Of a DNA stretch of 39,513 nt, positions 38,548-39,513 are shown in pieces. Every line of letters begins with the position of its first letter. Within the stretch, counting starts at the first letter, position 1. This DNA comes from Akkermansiaceae bacterium (GTDB lineage Bacteria > Verrucomicrobiota > Verrucomicrobiia > Verrucomicrobiales > Akkermansiaceae), in assembly GCA_021200315.1 (NCBI GenBank), contig JAJQGU010000016.1, positions 1 through 39,513 of the forward strand. Reading direction: 5' to 3'. Under the pieces are notes generated by a model. The model made no database searches. It saw only the letters and a list, made by a program, of their open reading frames with translations, and had not been told where the DNA came from. The position numbers and the translations under genes are program-made.

Positions 38548-38555
38548 AATTCTGT

Positions 38556-38561
38556 ATAATA
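38556..38561 (-). promoter_or_regulatory. Candidate -10 element of the PEP-CTERM gene
   Basis: Minus strand TATTAT, five of six, eight bases before the ATG at 38547, predicting a start point about two bases upstream of the codon. No -35 match is seen at 16-18 nt, so this is supportive only. Confidence 0.35.
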
Positions 38562-38620
38562 CTTAATTGAGTTCATTCCCCGGATGAATCCCGCGCCGCC
38601 TCTCGGCGGCACACGCTCTC

Positions 38621-38697
38621 CCATGAACGAACGGGAGAAGCATAGCGGATTTTGAATCCGCCATGCAGAAACGCCCCCTGAAATTCGCATATAATCC
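38621..38697. repeat. 77-bp direct repeat, copy A
   Basis: This segment matches 39437-39513 at 72 of 77 positions by eye. It contains the palindrome AGCGGATTTTGAATCCGCC (38644-38662), which can fold with arms GCGGATT/AATCCGC, followed by a conserved non-palindromic part beginning ATGCAGAAACGCC. Five scattered substitutions and no gaps separate the two copies. The reading frame on the minus strand across it (38573-38764) looks like translated repeat and is not called a gene. The 283 bp between the PEP-CTERM start and the next ORF hold this repeat and nothing else I can support. Confidence 0.85.
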
Positions 38698-38823
38698 ACT
38701 TTGAATACAACATTACTTGATCAAAATACATAACGCCGTTATATAAATTCAGGCCGAATTTCACGAAACGAAAACGGAGCGCAAGTGGCTTTTCGTCAGA
38801 AAAATTTGAATTTCCGGGTTGAC

Positions 38824-38842
38824 AGCGGATTCAAAATCCGCT
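38824..38842 (-). repeat. Third copy of the repeat palindrome, inverted
   Basis: AGCGGATTCAAAATCCGCT is the same hairpin as in the two 77-bp repeats but in reverse orientation. Read on the minus strand it begins AGCGGATTTTGAATCCGC. It overlaps the 3' end of the ORF 38831-39121. Three copies within about 840 bp suggest a REP-like element. Confidence 0.7.
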
Positions 38843-39121
38843 GGGCGTCGGTATTCCTCTCCGGAGGTCATTCCATCCTTCTTTTCTCTTGAACAAAGGT
38901 CTTGAGTTTGAGCCGCCCCGCTCCGCTTCTGGATTTCCCTTCTCCTCAAACTTTACTTTTCGCTCTACTATTGCCAATTTGAGCCGGGCACGGAGATAGA
39001 GGTGTTTGAGGGAGAGCCGGAGTACCGCATGCATGCGCGGGCGGTCTTTCAGGCCGGTCTCAAGCCGAAGTTGGTAGCTGGCTGCAACGCCGAAGACTAA
39101 GCAGGCAGCTAAGATCGGCAA
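38831..39121 (-). CDS. Hypothetical small protein, uncertain
   Basis: A 96-residue ORF whose ATG lies 13 nt inside the end of the upstream ORF 39109-39381, as in a coupled gene pair. The N-terminus MPILAACLVFGVAASYQLRL could be a short signal or membrane segment; the rest is strongly basic (Lys/Arg-rich) and the last residues are encoded by the inverted repeat palindrome, which is unusual for a real gene end. I recognise no family. The opposite strand also carries an open stretch ending at about 39099, so coding on either strand is uncertain. It could equally be a decayed insertion. Confidence 0.35.
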   Translation of the reverse strand: MPILAACLVFGVAASYQLRLETGLKDRPRMHAVLRLSLKHLYLRARLKLAIVERKVKFEEKGNPEAERGGSNSRPLFKRKEGWNDLRRGIPTPSGF

Positions 39122-39381
39122 TCGTCTCCGCTCTCATCAGAGGGCGGAGATTTTTTGTTCTTCTTTTTGGATAGTCCGAACCATTTTTCACCCTTGAGGA
39201 GGATGAACACGTAAAAAATAATTAGTGCAAACGGGATAATTGTTGCAGACAATTCGTCTGAAAATCCTATCGCCTTAAAGAGACAGAGGAGTAGGATGCT
39301 CAGGTATCGGCTCGTGGTCACAACGACGAGCAAGGACAGTACTCCGTAAATGCATATTTGCAAACATCTTTTAAACGTCAT
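39109..39381 (-). CDS. Hypothetical small membrane protein
   Basis: A 90-residue ORF with hydrophobic segments at about residues 8-22, 27-40 and 45-62 and a charged C-terminal tail (KKKNKKSPPSDESGDDCRS). This is consistent with a small inner-membrane protein with a cytoplasmic tail. It is visibly more AT-rich than the neighbouring genes, which suggests recent acquisition. TATAGT ends six bases before the ATG, matching the leaderless pattern of neighbours and supporting real expression. No family is recognised. It lies between the two 77-bp direct repeats. Confidence 0.55.
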   Translation of the reverse strand: MTFKRCLQICIYGVLSLLVVVTTSRYLSILLLCLFKAIGFSDELSATIIPFALIIFYVFILLKGEKWFGLSKKKNKKSPPSDESGDDCRS

Positions 39382-39387
39382 GGGAGA

Positions 39388-39393
39388 ACTATA
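39388..39393 (-). promoter_or_regulatory. Candidate leaderless -10 of the small membrane protein gene
   Basis: Minus strand TATAGT (five of six), then six bases to the ATG at 39381. No convincing -35 at 16-18 nt; the upstream region is AT-rich (TTTAAAAATATA). Confidence 0.35.
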
Positions 39394-39436
39394 TATTTTT
39401 AAAGTTCACGCGTTCTTCCACTCTTCCAGCGTTTCC

Positions 39437-39513
39437 CCGTGAACGAACAGGAGAAGCCTAGCGGATTTTGAATCCGCCATGCAGAAACGCCCCCTGAAAT
39501 TCGCATGCAATCC
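39437..39513. repeat. 77-bp direct repeat, copy B (runs to the window edge)
   Basis: Same orientation and length as 38621-38697 with five substitutions. The palindrome is at 39460-39478. The match reaches the last base of the window, so the repeat may continue beyond it. Confidence 0.85.

Noticed and set aside
38573..38764. 63-residue minus-strand frame across the 77-bp repeat
   Set aside because: A large part of it is translated repeat sequence (the same peptide would be encoded by the second copy), with no start signal.

Overview
This 39.5-kb window is bacterial chromosome, moderately GC-rich and densely coded. It is mostly core metabolism, DNA repair and translation genes, with one small repeat-flanked accessory patch at the right end. 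The best guess for the host is a member of the Verrucomicrobiota/PVC group. The reasons are a secreted protein with a C-terminal PEP-CTERM sorting signal ending in Arg residues, an HPr kinase/HPr/EI set without a visible sugar permease, a multihaem c-type lipoprotein, and start sites that lack Shine-Dalgarno sequences. This placement is inference; no marker gene such as 16S rRNA is present.

Layout. 1-88: tail of a Sel1-repeat protein. 240-4293 (+): uppP, hprK, ptsH, ptsI (cell-wall lipid recycling plus a regulatory phosphorelay). 4477-16640 (all -): rarA, an octahaem lipoprotein fused to a HEAT-like/TPR tail, rsfS, ftsH, a secreted transglutaminase-like protein, tRNA-Glu(CUC), an Old Yellow Enzyme, gdhA and a REP-associated-type tyrosine transposase (RAYT) followed by a nested hairpin. 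16990-17769 (+): rpoZ-smpB. 17959-21882 (-): the tightly packed operon asd-ispA-nadC-dprA. 22178-25144 (+): pdxH, a family 2 glycosyltransferase, mnmE. 25123-28343 (-): hisD-recQ, coupled by a TAATG overlap. 28528-29034 (-): two tiny lipoproteins, each with exactly seven glutamines after the lipid-modified cysteine. 29142-35259 (-): AddA-like and AddB-like helicase/nuclease genes with an 8-nt overlap. 35351-37585 (-): a K+-dependent-type membrane pyrophosphatase. 37843-38547 (-): the PEP-CTERM protein. 38621-39513: two near-identical 77-bp direct repeats around two small, unrecognised minus-strand ORFs.

The most interesting signal is regulatory. Many genes have a -10-like hexamer only 6-8 nt before the start codon, often with a -35-like hexamer 16-17 nt further up, so transcription should begin at or next to the start codon (leaderless mRNA). 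Nearly all other starts, including those inside operons, lack a purine-rich ribosome-binding site. Conventional promoters with a leader are also present (tRNA-Glu, rpoZ, asd, hisD, rsfS). I found no CRISPR array, prophage, integrase, restriction system or recognisable new defence system.
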